A stretch of DNA of 39,531 nucleotides from CAZHRJ01 sp964534765 (GTDB taxonomy: Bacteria > Lindowbacteria > 2-12-FULL-62-27). The stretch lies in assembly GCA_964534765.1 (NCBI GenBank), contig CAZHRJ010000010.1:1-39531 (forward strand). Direction: 5' to 3'. A model generated the notes under the pieces. It made no database searches and was not told the origin of the DNA. It worked only from the letters and a program-made list of their open reading frames with translations. Position numbers and translations under genes: made by a program. Position 1 is the first letter of the stretch. Each line of letters opens with the position of its first letter. Positions 15,424 through 24,542 of this stretch are shown here, piece by piece.

Positions 15424-16102
15424 GGAGTTCCTGGATACTGAGGAGGCGGGATTCGGAGAAGATGCGGAAATTGTCAAATCCGAGATCGTCGATAACCATC
15501 AACCGGCCGGCTGAGCCGGATTTCCCGGGGAGGCGGCCCACTTCCAATTTAAAATCGGCGATCCGCAGCTGATGCCGGCCGAAAAATTCGCGGAGAGCCG
15601 CCGACACTTGGTCGAGGAGATCAAACGCGGTCAACAATTCATAGGAATTGAGCAACCCCCGGGACACGGCGTCGGATTCCGAGATCAGCGGGTCGTCCTG
15701 TGCGTCGTCCTTGAGAGTCAATTCCCGCGTGCCGGAGATGTCCGACAGGGGAGAAACTTCCGGATGACGCCGGAGGTAGCTGCCGTAAGCCAGACCGCGA
15801 TAAATGAATTCGATGCGGACGGGCTGTGTTTTCCGGACCATGATTGAGTCATCGGTTAGTCGTTCCATGAAGTGTGTAGAAAGGCCGGACTCGGCCAAAT
15901 GCCGGAACACGGCGCAGGCGATCCCGCAGGCCAAGGTGCCCTTGCCGGCCAACTGTCCCACGACCTCGTTGCCGCCGCTGTCCGGAATGCCGTTTCGACC
16001 GAGAATATTGTCCTTGAACCGGAACCCGAGGAAGTCAGACCGGGGCAGAGCGAGGACATCTTTGGTCTTGCCGACATAAAGGATTTTCCCTGCGGCCGTC
16101 AC
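15398..16102 (-). CDS. purC: SAICAR synthase (phosphoribosylaminoimidazole-succinocarboxamide synthase)
   Basis: ATP-dependent ligation of aspartate to CAIR in purine synthesis. The N-terminal motif is AAGKILYVGKTKDVL. It continues with DNILGRNGIPDSGG, HFMERLTDDSIMVRKTQPVRIEFIYRGLAYGSYLRRHP-type sequence, DPLISESD and the C-terminal VIDDLGFDNFRIF. The open frame extends to 16321, but the upstream part overlaps the TPR lipoprotein gene and is not PurC-like. A GTG at 16102, 10 bp after that gene's stop, gives 234 residues, the normal length. No clear Shine-Dalgarno. Its placement in an operon of exported TPR proteins is unusual for a purine gene. Confidence 0.93.
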   Translation of the reverse strand: MTAAGKILYVGKTKDVLALPRSDFLGFRFKDNILGRNGIPDSGGNEVVGQLAGKGTLACGIACAVFRHLAESGLSTHFMERLTDDSIMVRKTQPVRIEFIYRGLAYGSYLRRHPEVSPLSDISGTRELTLKDDAQDDPLISESDAVSRGLLNSYELLTAFDLLDQVSAALREFFGRHQLRIADFKLEVGRLPGKSGSAGRLMVIDDLGFDNFRIFSESRLLSIQELHAALQLSE

Positions 16103-16112
16103 GAGGAAGTCG

Positions 16113-17012
16113 TCAGGGAGAGGAAGGTTTCTTTCGATCGAGTTTATTAAAGACGCGTTCGACCTCCGCCCGGAACCGGCCGGTGGGATATCGGACGAGA
16201 TAGTCGTTGATTCCCGCGCGGGCGTCACTGTCCGCGGCTTGGGCCACGAGAATTGAAATCCGGTCGAAATAGGCCAGCTCGGCAAAATCGCCCGCTGGGA
16301 ACTCCGTGTAGACGCCGGCAAAGAGTCTGAGCGACGCAGCCGTATCGCCGAGTGCGAGGGAGCAATTGGCCAGGCGATAGAGCGCGGCCGGCCGGAGGGC
16401 GCCGGCGGGAAAGAGATCGATCAATTTCTGATAGGAATTTTTAGCGTCGAGCCATCGTTTTTCCTCCTGGTACATGTCGCCCAATTCGAAATAGGCCTTT
16501 TCGACAATCGGATCGCGGCCGAACTGTGTCACGATTTTCCGGAATTGATCCCGGGCCTCCGTTTTCTTTCCCAGTTCCGCCAGGCTTTCCGCGATCGCGT
16601 ACGCCGCCGTTCGGATGAACTGGCTGCGGGGATACCGGCGGATCAATTCCTCATAAGTAGCCACCGCGTTTGCCTGTTTTTTCAGATGGTACTTGTATAT
16701 TTTCGCGATTTCATAAAGGCTGTCCGCCGCGTAGGTCGAATTGGGATTCCGGTTGACCACCTCTCGAAATCCCTTGACGGCCTCCTCGAACTTCCCGAGC
16801 GACACCTGATTGGTGGCGACATTGAATCGCAGCTCAAACTCCACCTGCTCCAGCCGCTCGGTCAGGACGTCCACCTGCTTTTCAATGCTCTTCATTCGCT
16901 CGGCGCTGTTGGCGTCCCCCGCCGCGCGCCACTTTCGGATGGCCTTGCATCCCGACACCGACAGGGCGAAGCAGATGGCGGCGAGGACGAATCCCCAGCG
17001 GGACATTCTCAT
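16113..17012 (-). CDS. TPR-repeat lipoprotein (BamD/YbgF-like)
   Basis: A 299-residue lipoprotein. MRMSRWGFVLAAICFALSVSGC has a hydrophobic helix and a lipobox (SVSGC), so Cys22 is probably lipidated. A short coiled coil (MKSIEKQVDVLTERLEQVEFEL) precedes at least five TPR units (e.g. GKFEEAVKGFREVVNRNPNS, YEELIRRYPRSQFIRTAAYA, AKNSYQKLIDLFPAGALRPA). This architecture resembles YbgF/CpoB and BamD, which work in envelope assembly, though I cannot say which. The ATG at 17012 overlaps the upstream stop codon (ATGA), fixing the start; earlier Mets lie in the preceding gene. Followed 10 bp later by purC. Confidence 0.88.
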   Translation of the reverse strand: MRMSRWGFVLAAICFALSVSGCKAIRKWRAAGDANSAERMKSIEKQVDVLTERLEQVEFELRFNVATNQVSLGKFEEAVKGFREVVNRNPNSTYAADSLYEIAKIYKYHLKKQANAVATYEELIRRYPRSQFIRTAAYAIAESLAELGKKTEARDQFRKIVTQFGRDPIVEKAYFELGDMYQEEKRWLDAKNSYQKLIDLFPAGALRPAALYRLANCSLALGDTAASLRLFAGVYTEFPAGDFAELAYFDRISILVAQAADSDARAGINDYLVRYPTGRFRAEVERVFNKLDRKKPSSP

Positions 17013-18931
17013 GGCCGGGGCGGCGCCTCCGGGCCGACGGTGACATGGTCGACCATCCGGGCGTAATGGATATCGGACACGCCCGGAACCTTTTTCAAAT
17101 CGGCTACTGACTGAAACGGCCCGATGTTCTGTCGATACCAAAGAACGCTGTGGGCCAGCCGTTCCTCCATGCCCGGTATGCGCATGAGGTTTCCCAGGTC
17201 GGCGAGATTGACGTTGACCCGGCCCGGCGAAGACGATCCGAGAGGGCCGCCGATGGACATCGCATCCGGGCGAATCGAATCGACTTCGGACCGCAACATG
17301 TCCCTTTCGAGGGTGATCTGCCGGACCTGTCGCTGGAGCTGCTGAATGGTGCGATCGGCGGCATCCAGGCGGTCCTGGGTGGATCCCGGTTCCGGCGCGA
17401 AAGTCGGCACGGCCGGCCCCTGTGCGCGCCTCATGCCGTCCATTTCAGATTTGAGATCGGCCAATACTTTTTGCAGCTGCTCGATTTTTTGCTCCAGGGC
17501 CCCGCTCGATGGCGACCCCGCGGCGACCGCCGCCGGGCCTACCATGGCCGGCTCGGTCGGCGGCGGGCCTTCCACGGCGGGTGATCTGGGCGGAAGATCC
17601 CTTTCCTTTTTTTCAATTTTTTCGAGCTGATCCTGCGCGCGCTTCAACGCGGAGGAAACCCGATAAGAAGGGGATTTCATTTCCTCCATCTGTTTTTCCA
17701 GGAGACCCAGTTTGTCCTTCAAATCGCGATTCTCCCCGCGTAACCGGTCCAGATCCGACGAAATATCCTCCGGCGCGGCCAGGGCCGGCTTCGGCTGGGA
17801 GGACCCTTCCATCTCCGCTGTCCATCGGTCGACAGAGGGACTTCCAGAGGGAGCATCCCTGATCGGTGATTCGTATGATTTCTCCGGCAGCTTTGGCCCG
17901 GGCGCAATCGCCGGTTGGGGCGTCGCGGATACGCGAGCCAGCGTCGATCGGCCGCGTCCATCAGCCGGCATCCCCATAGCGGCCGGCGGCTCGGAAGATA
18001 GTTTTGCGAGAAATGACCGCGCGGTGGGATCATCCGGGGATAGGTTCAAGACGTCCTGCAGGACCCGGCGGGCGTCCTCTTTGCTGCCCATTTCGTATAG
18101 AGTCAAGGCGAGATTGTTCATAGCCAGCACGTTAGAGGGACTCATCTGCAATGCTTTTTCCAGCGCGGCTTTGGAGACGGGGAATCGGTTGAGTTCGCGA
18201 AGGACGACGCCGTAGTTGATCAGATAATCGGGGTCGGACCTGAGCCGGACGGCTTCCTCAAGTTGAGCCAATGCCTTAGGGAATTCACGGCGGCGAATGT
18301 AGAGGAGCGCGAGATTATATCGCGCGTCTGCGAATTTGGGATCCAATTCGATCGACCGAAGATACGCGTTTTCGGCCATGTCGAATTTCAGCATTTTGGC
18401 CTCGACCAGGCCGAGATTATACCGGTGAAACGCCTCCGCGGGCTGGCGGAGAGACAAATCCATGAACACCTGCTCGGCCTCTTTCAAGCGATCGGCTCGA
18501 ACATAGGCTTCGCCCAGAGCCTGCGTGACGCGAGCATCCGAACCGGAGTATCCCACGAGCACCACCAGAGCCGCCTCTTCTTTACCCTGTTCCAGAAGAA
18601 CATGATAGAGATCCAGCACGACATCCGCGTTCCTGGGGTCCAGCTGGAACGCCGCCCGCAGTGTCTCCTCCGACGCGGCCCAGTCGCCTCGGGCAGACTC
18701 GTCCGACGCGCGGGCGCGATACATCCGAACCGCCGACGCGTCGGGCGGTCGCGCTGAATTCGGGGACACACCCATCAGAGGCAATTCGGTATACGCCGTG
18801 GACTTGGCCGCCGGGCCGGCCGAAGTTTTGATGGTCGGCGGCACCGGCAGGGGCTCGCCGGCAAGACAAATCTCAAGAGTCGCCAGCACGGATAGAACCG
18901 CTACCAGCGCGGACCCTGCGCCGATCCGCAC
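17009..18931 (-). CDS. Exported TPR/coiled-coil protein with C-terminal ComEA-like helix-hairpin-helix domain
   Basis: A 640-residue protein starting at a GTG with GGGAGGG 8 bases upstream. It has a signal peptide (ALVAVLSVLATLEICLAG), then about six TPR units between residues 75 and 320 (e.g. AENAYLRSIELDPKFADARY), a Pro/Ala/Ser-rich linker, and coiled coils (RLRGENRDLKDKLGLLEKQM, LEQKIEQLQKVLADLKSEM). The last 70 residues contain VNVNLADLGNLMRIPGMEERL and IGPFQSVADLKKVPGV, the helix-hairpin-helix pattern of ComEA and other DNA-binding proteins. Its stop overlaps the next gene (ATGA) and it starts 2 bp after the upstream TPR gene. Periplasmic or surface DNA binding is possible, but the HhH could also mediate protein contacts. 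Confidence 0.85.
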   Translation of the reverse strand: MRIGAGSALVAVLSVLATLEICLAGEPLPVPPTIKTSAGPAAKSTAYTELPLMGVSPNSARPPDASAVRMYRARASDESARGDWAASEETLRAAFQLDPRNADVVLDLYHVLLEQGKEEAALVVLVGYSGSDARVTQALGEAYVRADRLKEAEQVFMDLSLRQPAEAFHRYNLGLVEAKMLKFDMAENAYLRSIELDPKFADARYNLALLYIRRREFPKALAQLEEAVRLRSDPDYLINYGVVLRELNRFPVSKAALEKALQMSPSNVLAMNNLALTLYEMGSKEDARRVLQDVLNLSPDDPTARSFLAKLSSEPPAAMGMPADGRGRSTLARVSATPQPAIAPGPKLPEKSYESPIRDAPSGSPSVDRWTAEMEGSSQPKPALAAPEDISSDLDRLRGENRDLKDKLGLLEKQMEEMKSPSYRVSSALKRAQDQLEKIEKKERDLPPRSPAVEGPPPTEPAMVGPAAVAAGSPSSGALEQKIEQLQKVLADLKSEMDGMRRAQGPAVPTFAPEPGSTQDRLDAADRTIQQLQRQVRQITLERDMLRSEVDSIRPDAMSIGGPLGSSSPGRVNVNLADLGNLMRIPGMEERLAHSVLWYRQNIGPFQSVADLKKVPGVSDIHYARMVDHVTVGPEAPPRP

Positions 18932-18933
18932 GA

Positions 18934-19872
18934 CTATTTCCCTCCCGCCAACCGGCCCGTGGTGTCCAGAGCGGTGGCGCGCGCGCGATACTGTTCGGCC
19001 GAATCGGGCTGGCCGACCGATTCGAGGGCGAGGGCCATATGAAAGTTACGTTCGGGAGTTTCGCGCATGGACAACGCACGTCGGAAATGTTCAATCGATT
19101 CGATCGCCAACCCTTGCCGAAGAAGAGCCAGGCCCAATGTGTCATAGAGGAATTCAACATATTTTTCCGCGCCGGGACTTTTGAAAGCGCGCCGAACCAG
19201 CGATTCCGCCTCCACCGGGTCCGTCGATTCCGCGAGCAGGAGGGCCAGATTGTTCAGGATGACCGGATGGTCCGGATATTCTGAATGGAGCTGGCGGTAC
19301 TGATGGAGAGCGGGAGTCAGTCTTCCTTTGCGGCGGAGGATTTCAATGTCGTTGATCTGTTCCCATAAGGCCGCGGCCGATATGGGTTTTCGTTTCAGCA
19401 GAAAAAAGCTCGACGTCTTGGGCGGAGCGGTCAGCAAATCCCTGCCTTCCGATCTCTGCAATATGCGGCCCGCAAAAGACCGGATTTCCCGGCCCTCCGG
19501 ATCCGTAACGGCGGTCTGGCCGGCGGCGGTCAGAGCCTTGCGGGAATCGGGTCGGTTGAGGATGGAGGCGGCATACCCGAATTTCAGGAGCGCCCGGCTG
19601 CGCAGCGGGTCCTCGGCGAGTTTGGCCACGGCGCCGAACAGATCGATCGATTCCTGAATACGCCCGGCGGCCAAAAGCTCCTCGGCCCGGTCAAATGTTT
19701 CCAACAGGGTCGGATCGCCGCCCAAGCGGAGTTGAATTGGTTTTTCGGCCGCCACCGCCGGCATTCCATAGACAGGTTCGGTACTGAAAGCCGGCGACAA
19801 AACCGCGACCGCCCACACCAACGCGATCGGCACGGTACTCGACATGAATCGCACGATAATTGGCCTGTCCAT
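18934..19872 (-). CDS. Exported TPR-repeat protein
   Basis: A 312-residue protein of unknown function. A signal peptide (MSSTVPIALVWAVAVLSPAFS) follows a short extension. TPR-like helices include TFDRAEELLAAGRIQESIDLF, RKGRLTPALHQYRQLHSEYP, VILNNLALLLAESTDPVEAE and LALLRQGLAIESIEHFRRAL. The frame extends far upstream into the GDH gene; I chose the ATG at 19872, 5 bp after the GDH stop, though the ATG at 19845 would also give a clean signal peptide. It is immediately followed by the TPR/HhH gene (2 bp gap). Three consecutive exported TPR proteins suggest one envelope-associated assembly. Confidence 0.83.
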   Translation of the reverse strand: MDRPIIVRFMSSTVPIALVWAVAVLSPAFSTEPVYGMPAVAAEKPIQLRLGGDPTLLETFDRAEELLAAGRIQESIDLFGAVAKLAEDPLRSRALLKFGYAASILNRPDSRKALTAAGQTAVTDPEGREIRSFAGRILQRSEGRDLLTAPPKTSSFFLLKRKPISAAALWEQINDIEILRRKGRLTPALHQYRQLHSEYPDHPVILNNLALLLAESTDPVEAESLVRRAFKSPGAEKYVEFLYDTLGLALLRQGLAIESIEHFRRALSMRETPERNFHMALALESVGQPDSAEQYRARATALDTTGRLAGGK

Positions 19873-19877
19873 CCCTG

Positions 19878-22800
19878 TCAACGGAGGTTCCGCAAGCGGG
19901 CGCTGGCGACCTGCAATTCGAGGAGCCGGGGAGCCATTTTGACCTGCATCACCTGGATGGCCGCGCGGCGGGGAATTCCGGCGGAGACGAACTGCCGGCA
20001 TCCGTTTGCGAATTCGTCCATTTCGGTTTCTGATAAGAGCGATCCGATTTTCGGCAGCAGACGCGGCAGGGACGAGAAACGGACCAGCGCGGCGGCGATA
20101 TCCTGGCGACGGTATTCTTTGAAGAGCCACAGGAGAATTCCCGCCAGGCCGCGTTCCAGCTCGTCCAGCGCAAGATGTTCGGCCGGGCCGGAAGTCAGGC
20201 GGCGCCGGAGGCGTTCCGCCAGGACCAGCCGGTCGGCCACGAAATATCCGCGGACAACCTCTGGAATGGAAACGCCGATCTGCTCGGATAGGCGAAACGC
20301 CATGGTCAGGCCGGCGCGATTGACAAACGCGTTGGCGGCGCAGGTCGACGTGATCTGATCCGCGAGACAGTGCCGGTTCAGCCGGGCCGTGCCGGTCGAG
20401 CGGACCAATTCCAAAGGGAAATATTCCGCCAGGAACGGTCCCAGGATGGAATCATCCGCCAGTCGAGACGGCCGATCCCCGGCAGCCGATACCTCCATTC
20501 CATCCGACTGGCGAGATCCAGCGGATGACAACTCCAGGATCGATCGGTCAATCGACATTTTGACCCAGGCCAGCAACACGGCCAGCTCGGGCCGAAATAG
20601 CCCCACACCCTGGTTGACCCTCTCCATAATCTCCTTATCGGCCGGCAGACCCTCCATCTCGCGCGAAAAACCTACCGTGCGGGCGAGGTCATCCATCAAT
20701 TTCGGATACAGGGACAGTTCCCGCCGACTGCGCCACTCCTCCATTGACAGGATCCGGCTCTGCAGGATGTTGTCGTTCAGGACGGCCTGGGAAACGGAAT
20801 CGGTGAGCCTGCGCATCCACCGGCGGCGCCGGGTTTCCGAGAGATTCAATGACCGGAGCAGAATCTTCAAATTGACCTCATGATCCGACATGTCCACCCC
20901 GGCGGAATTGTCCACGGCATCCGTGTTGACCCGGCCGCCCCGGCGGGAAAAGCCGATCCGGGCATTCTGGGTCATTCCCATGTTGCCGCCTTCACCGACG
21001 ATCTGACAGGCCAGATCCGCGTCGTTAATCCGCACCCGGTCGTTCGCGGAATCTCCCACATCCGTGTGCCGGTCACCCGATGACTTGACGTATGTCCCGA
21101 TCCCGCCGTTGTACAGCAAATCCACTTTCATTTTCAAAATCGCCTGAACCACCTCCTCACCGCTCCATTCCCCAACCGCCATACCCAACAACCGCGCGGC
21201 GGGCCGGGACAGGACGATTTTTTTGGATTGCCGGGGATAGACGCCGCCGCCGGCGGAAATCGCCGTGTGGTCATAATCGGACCATCGAGACCGGGTCAGC
21301 CTGAAAAGCCGCAGCCGCTCCCTCATCGCCCGCTCCGGATTCGGATCGGGATCAATAAAAATCGACTCGTGGTTGAACGCCGCCAGAAGGACCGGAACAA
21401 TCCGCCGGGGGCCGAGATGAAGGGAGGGTGAGATCAAAAGTCCGTTGCCAAAAACATCGCCGGACATGTCGCCGATTCCGACGCAGGTGATGGGCAGAGT
21501 CGTCCGCGTGGGCGGGAAAGATTTCAAGGGTGACTGGCCGGTGGATTGGACGAAAGACAGGTGATGACGGATGCACTCCCACGCGCCGCGCGCCGTGATG
21601 CCGAGCCGCTTGTGATCGTATCCGTTTTTGCCGCCCGACGCGAACGCATCCCCCAACCAGAACCCGGCCTCGGCGGATACCTGGTTGGCAATGTCCGAAA
21701 AACCGGCCGTTCCCTTGTCCGCCGCAACAACCAGATAGGGATCGGGCTCATCATAGATCACGCATCCCAGCGCATGAACCACCCGGCTGCCGATCAGATT
21801 GTCCGTGACATCAAGGATTGTTCGAATGAACGACCGATAACAGTCAGCGACCGCGTCCAAGGATTTTTTTTCGCCGGCGTCCGACCAATCCTTGACGACA
21901 AACCCGCCCTTGGCCCCGACCGGGACGATGATGGCGTTTTTGACCGTCTGGGTTTTCATGAGCCCGAGAATTTCCGTCCGGAAGTCATCGCGGCGGTCGG
22001 AATGGCGTATCCCGCCGCGGGCGATCCGGCCGCCGCGCAGATGGACGCCTTCGAAGTTCTGGTCATAGACAAATATTTCAAACAACGGCACCGGCCGGGG
22101 AGGATTGTGAAGTCCGGCGCTTCGAATTTTGATGCCGATCGTCCGGCGCTCGGGAGACTGAAAATAATTGGTTCGGACCGTCGACTCCATGGCGTTGGCC
22201 AGGATCCGGAAAATCCGGTCTTCGAGGAGGTCAGCCACCGAATCGAGAAAATCCTCGAACGCGCCGCTCACCGCCGCCACGCGACCGCGCCGGGCCCGGG
22301 ATGACGCGGCGCCAAACGCCGGGTCAAACCGGGCCTTGAAAAGTCCGGCCAGGATGGCGGCCCCGCGCGGATTGCGAATGAGCGCGGCGTCGATGGATCG
22401 AAGGGTATGAACGGGGACGATCTGGTGAAGGAAATTACGATACATGCGAATCAGGGAGACTTCGCGGGGGATCAGTTGCGCTTGCAGGATCAGGGAACTG
22501 AGCGGATCATACTCGATGGTTTTCCGGATCGATCCCTGAAGGCTGTCCGTCAGGGCATGCCCGACGCGGGCGAGGTCAACAGGAGCGTTCTGATGCTGAA
22601 TGCGGAACGTGTGAATGAACGCCACCGGCCGGTTGGCCACCCGGACGGAATTGGAGACTTCATCGATGACCCGGATGCCATGATCGGTCAACATGGGCAT
22701 GACGTCGGACAGGGGCAGTTTGGAATGGAGATGATAGACCTTGAGCCGAGTGCAGTCTGTATCGAGTTTGGAGTTGAAGAGTTCGAGATCGATGCCCATT

Positions 22801-24542
22801 AGCGAGGCCGAGGCAAACAGGGATTCGAGCCGGGAAATATCATGAAGGGCGCCGGAAGGGCTGGTGTGGGCGTGGTATTCGACGCTGAATGCCGGGCCGT
22901 AGAGTTTGAAGAGCCGTAGACCCTCCCGGGATCCCCGCCGGCCGGCGTCGGGGACGCCGGCACATGGGGCGCCGGCGGCGCTGATCCGGCCGACGAGCTC
23001 CTCCATCAGCTGATCGGGCCAGGTCTTGGTCAAATGCCACAAGTCCCGCTCCAGATCGGCGAAAGATCCTTGAACGGGCGTCTTACGATGGGTCTGACAG
23101 GTAAAGTACAAGCGGGCGAATTCCTCGCCTTCCTGGCCCATGGAGAGGGAATAGTCGATGGCGGAAGCATCGAGAGCCAGTCGGAGTTTGGATTCGATTT
23201 TAAGCCGGACATCACGGGAGAATCGGTCTTTGGACATGATGATCATGACGTTGATCTGGTCTCCCTGAGCCATCGGCCGAAAAATGACTTTGAAATCCCG
23301 CGCACTCTGGGCCGCCATGGCCGCCCGGATCTCCCGGCGCAGATCTTCCAGACGGGCGCCAAAGAGGAAATCTTTCGGATAACTCGAAAAGATGCCGTAC
23401 ATCTCCCGGAAATTTTGCGACCGGGGCTCCACGCTTTCGGCCGATACCACCTGTCGGAATTTGTCTCGAAGAATCGGAATCTCCGCCGGCGGGAATCCTT
23501 CGACCCGGTTCGTGAAAAGGCCAATCCACCGCCGAATCCCGATGACTCGGCCGCGCGCGTCCCACCGCTTGAGACTGACCCCGATCATCCGCTCGTTCCG
23601 GTAGACGGGCGACTGGCGGCTCGTCTGCGTCACGGCCCCGGGCGCATGGCCGCCGAGAATCGACCGAAACGTCGCGGGCAGCCTGGACAGGGATACCGGG
23701 CGGTAAAACCGAGATGGCCGGTCACGGCCAAGAAGTCCCAGTCCGGACCCGCGTCTCAGAGAGATGAATTTTTGACCGCCCCGTATGACGAGATCATACT
23801 CGCGATACCCCAGAAAAACGAAATTGGCGTCCTCCATCCATTTCAGGAACGCGGCAAATTCCTTGAGTTCCGACCGGTCCATCTCCGGCCGGGATGAAGC
23901 GGAGGCCAGACTGTCCAAGTCCCGGCATGCCTGGGAAATCGGCTGACACATTCCCTCGAAATCGCCGGTGACCTGCTGAAGATCCGAAAACACCGCCCTG
24001 ATCTCCCGCTCGATTCTGTCCAACACCTTGCGGTCATCCACTCGGTCCAGCTCGACATGAATCAGCGACTGCCGGGCCGGCAGACGGGGATCGCCCATAT
24101 CCGCCAGATTGCCCCGCTTGTCCCATGCGGCCGGTATGATGGGATGGATCAGATGAACGACGGTGTGTCCCAGAAGCCGGAGCCGTTCCCGGATGCTGGT
24201 GACATAAAACGGGCCATCCGGAGCGGAAATCTGAAGGATGGTCCGATCGGACGAGAATCCGTGAGTGGCCGGGTCCGGATTGAAGACGGCGATCTGAATC
24301 GCGCCGCCGCCGGACCGGACCATCACGCGGTACGCGCTCGTGACAAGCGCCCGCAGATCGGCCGGGCGGTATCCGAGGACGAACGCTTCTGGAGCATTTT
24401 TGAAAAAAATGGGGCCGAGGGCCTGAATCTGTCGCGTGGACGTACGGCCTTTTGCGCGCGAAATCAATTTTTTGACTTCCCGCAGACGCCGCCTGACAAG
24501 ATCCGGCAAAGACGCCGGCGCGATCGTGTCGGGGAGGCTCAT
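19878..24542 (-). CDS. gdhB: Large NAD-specific glutamate dehydrogenase (GDH180 class)
   Basis: A 1554-residue member of the giant bacterial NAD-GDH family (PF05088), which deaminates glutamate to 2-oxoglutarate and usually works in amino-acid catabolism. The long regulatory N-terminal half (ACT-like regions, HTVVHLIHPIIPAAW) is followed by the catalytic core: GGIRHSDRRDDFRTEILGLM, VPVGAKGGFVVK with the substrate Lys, FWLGDAFASGGKNGYDHKRLG, GIGDMSGDVFGNGLLISPSLHL, FIDPDPNP and YDHTAISAGGGVYPRQSKKI. I chose the ATG at 24542 because it overlaps the protease stop (ATGA); a start at 24560 is possible. It lies downstream of a secreted protease and upstream of TPR genes, suggesting that peptides released outside are used via glutamate (inference). 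Confidence 0.95.
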   Translation of the reverse strand: MSLPDTIAPASLPDLVRRRLREVKKLISRAKGRTSTRQIQALGPIFFKNAPEAFVLGYRPADLRALVTSAYRVMVRSGGGAIQIAVFNPDPATHGFSSDRTILQISAPDGPFYVTSIRERLRLLGHTVVHLIHPIIPAAWDKRGNLADMGDPRLPARQSLIHVELDRVDDRKVLDRIEREIRAVFSDLQQVTGDFEGMCQPISQACRDLDSLASASSRPEMDRSELKEFAAFLKWMEDANFVFLGYREYDLVIRGGQKFISLRRGSGLGLLGRDRPSRFYRPVSLSRLPATFRSILGGHAPGAVTQTSRQSPVYRNERMIGVSLKRWDARGRVIGIRRWIGLFTNRVEGFPPAEIPILRDKFRQVVSAESVEPRSQNFREMYGIFSSYPKDFLFGARLEDLRREIRAAMAAQSARDFKVIFRPMAQGDQINVMIIMSKDRFSRDVRLKIESKLRLALDASAIDYSLSMGQEGEEFARLYFTCQTHRKTPVQGSFADLERDLWHLTKTWPDQLMEELVGRISAAGAPCAGVPDAGRRGSREGLRLFKLYGPAFSVEYHAHTSPSGALHDISRLESLFASASLMGIDLELFNSKLDTDCTRLKVYHLHSKLPLSDVMPMLTDHGIRVIDEVSNSVRVANRPVAFIHTFRIQHQNAPVDLARVGHALTDSLQGSIRKTIEYDPLSSLILQAQLIPREVSLIRMYRNFLHQIVPVHTLRSIDAALIRNPRGAAILAGLFKARFDPAFGAASSRARRGRVAAVSGAFEDFLDSVADLLEDRIFRILANAMESTVRTNYFQSPERRTIGIKIRSAGLHNPPRPVPLFEIFVYDQNFEGVHLRGGRIARGGIRHSDRRDDFRTEILGLMKTQTVKNAIIVPVGAKGGFVVKDWSDAGEKKSLDAVADCYRSFIRTILDVTDNLIGSRVVHALGCVIYDEPDPYLVVAADKGTAGFSDIANQVSAEAGFWLGDAFASGGKNGYDHKRLGITARGAWECIRHHLSFVQSTGQSPLKSFPPTRTTLPITCVGIGDMSGDVFGNGLLISPSLHLGPRRIVPVLLAAFNHESIFIDPDPNPERAMRERLRLFRLTRSRWSDYDHTAISAGGGVYPRQSKKIVLSRPAARLLGMAVGEWSGEEVVQAILKMKVDLLYNGGIGTYVKSSGDRHTDVGDSANDRVRINDADLACQIVGEGGNMGMTQNARIGFSRRGGRVNTDAVDNSAGVDMSDHEVNLKILLRSLNLSETRRRRWMRRLTDSVSQAVLNDNILQSRILSMEEWRSRRELSLYPKLMDDLARTVGFSREMEGLPADKEIMERVNQGVGLFRPELAVLLAWVKMSIDRSILELSSAGSRQSDGMEVSAAGDRPSRLADDSILGPFLAEYFPLELVRSTGTARLNRHCLADQITSTCAANAFVNRAGLTMAFRLSEQIGVSIPEVVRGYFVADRLVLAERLRRRLTSGPAEHLALDELERGLAGILLWLFKEYRRQDIAAALVRFSSLPRLLPKIGSLLSETEMDEFANGCRQFVSAGIPRRAAIQVMQVKMAPRLLELQVASARLRNLR

